64,000 nucleotides of DNA from NCBI RefSeq assembly GCF_028372415.1, contig NC_092878.1, positions 69,501 to 133,500 on the forward strand, in the 5' to 3' direction. The stretch's first letter is position 1, and each line of letters starts with the position of its first letter. The notes below the pieces were generated by a model that made no database searches, was not told where the DNA came from, and worked only from the letters and a program-made list of their open reading frames with translations. This document shows, piece after piece, positions 63,630-64,000 of this stretch. The stretch comes from Notamacropus eugenii. Taxonomy: Eukaryota > Chordata > Mammalia > Diprotodontia > Macropodidae. The position numbers were made by a program, and so were the translations under genes.

Positions 63630-64000
63630 GTCTTAATTATTAAATATGAAAGTGTGAATGCCTAGTAACATTTTTTTTTTCAGCAACAATGAACCTGGGC
63701 ACATTTAGTAGAATTTTCCCTCTTTCTTGTCTCATCCCCCCAACTGGGAAACCATGAAACTAAAGATTTCACGGAGAGGATCAAGTTTTCCTGGAGAGGA
63801 TCTGAAAGATAATATTATGTATTTTACAGATTAGGAAATTAAAGACCAACAGTGCACACTTACATAGCCTTGAACAGCCAGCTCTGGTTTCTCCTCTTTA
63901 CCAAATGTAGTCGCTATAATATTGACTCTAGTTCTGAGCCTCATCCTAGTTTCCAGAAAGTTGTTGTGCCATTTATCAGCAACTTCATTGCCTTCTTTTT
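63630..64000. other. Unassigned sequence
   Basis: No feature was recognised at the end of the window. Confidence 0.4.

Overview
The window is mammalian nuclear DNA, most likely from a marsupial. It has exon-intron gene structure, L1 and half-L1 (HAL1) LINEs, RTE-clade LINEs with SINEs that share their tails, L2/MIR relics, endogenous-retrovirus fossils, CA/TG microsatellites and one MHC class I locus. The repeat mix resembles opossum and Australian marsupial genomes; I cannot name the species. There is no prokaryotic content, and no tRNA or rRNA gene that I could recognise. All similarity statements were made by eye.

Layout. 1-1,260: nothing recognised. 1,265-8,850: nested L1-family elements. 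These are a broken plus-strand L1 carrying a minus-strand solo LTR, then a HAL1 with a nearly intact ORF1, then an inverted L1 5'UTR-like piece. 9,400-10,092: part of a locally duplicated block. 10,840-14,901: a complete-length RTE LINE between 34-bp target-site duplications, followed by a SINE. 16,640-17,980: two possible exons of an unknown transcript. 19,529-20,383: a vomeronasal type-1 receptor (V1R) pseudogene. 20,975-39,400: a tandem low-copy duplication array whose segments I call A, a, b, c, d and e, recurring in the order A-a-e / b-c-a-d-e / b-c-d-e. Segment e is GC-rich at its start, and in the first full unit it ends at a poly(A) signal. 39,890-42,200: L1 3' end and MIR remnants. 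42,213-45,967: an LTR provirus fossil with 6-bp target duplications. 46,600-58,840: mostly LINE, SINE and DNA-transposon relics (L1, RTE, L2, MIR, a hAT MITE) with unassigned spacers. 59,595-62,950 (minus strand): an MHC class I gene with a recognisable SXY-type promoter.

The MHC class I locus is the best-defined host gene. Leader, alpha1, alpha2, alpha3, transmembrane and three cytoplasmic exons can all be placed. Exons 4-7 are open and correctly phased. The groove-encoding exons are damaged: a deletion at the end of alpha1 changes the phase, alpha2 has two in-frame stops and no recognisable acceptor, and its donor is AT instead of GT. The alpha3 domain also lacks its second disulfide cysteine. 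It is therefore called a pseudogene with an intact-looking lower half. No single new system is proven here. The least explained items are the tandem array, with its repeated GC-rich segment, and the two-exon candidate at 16.7-18.0 kb.
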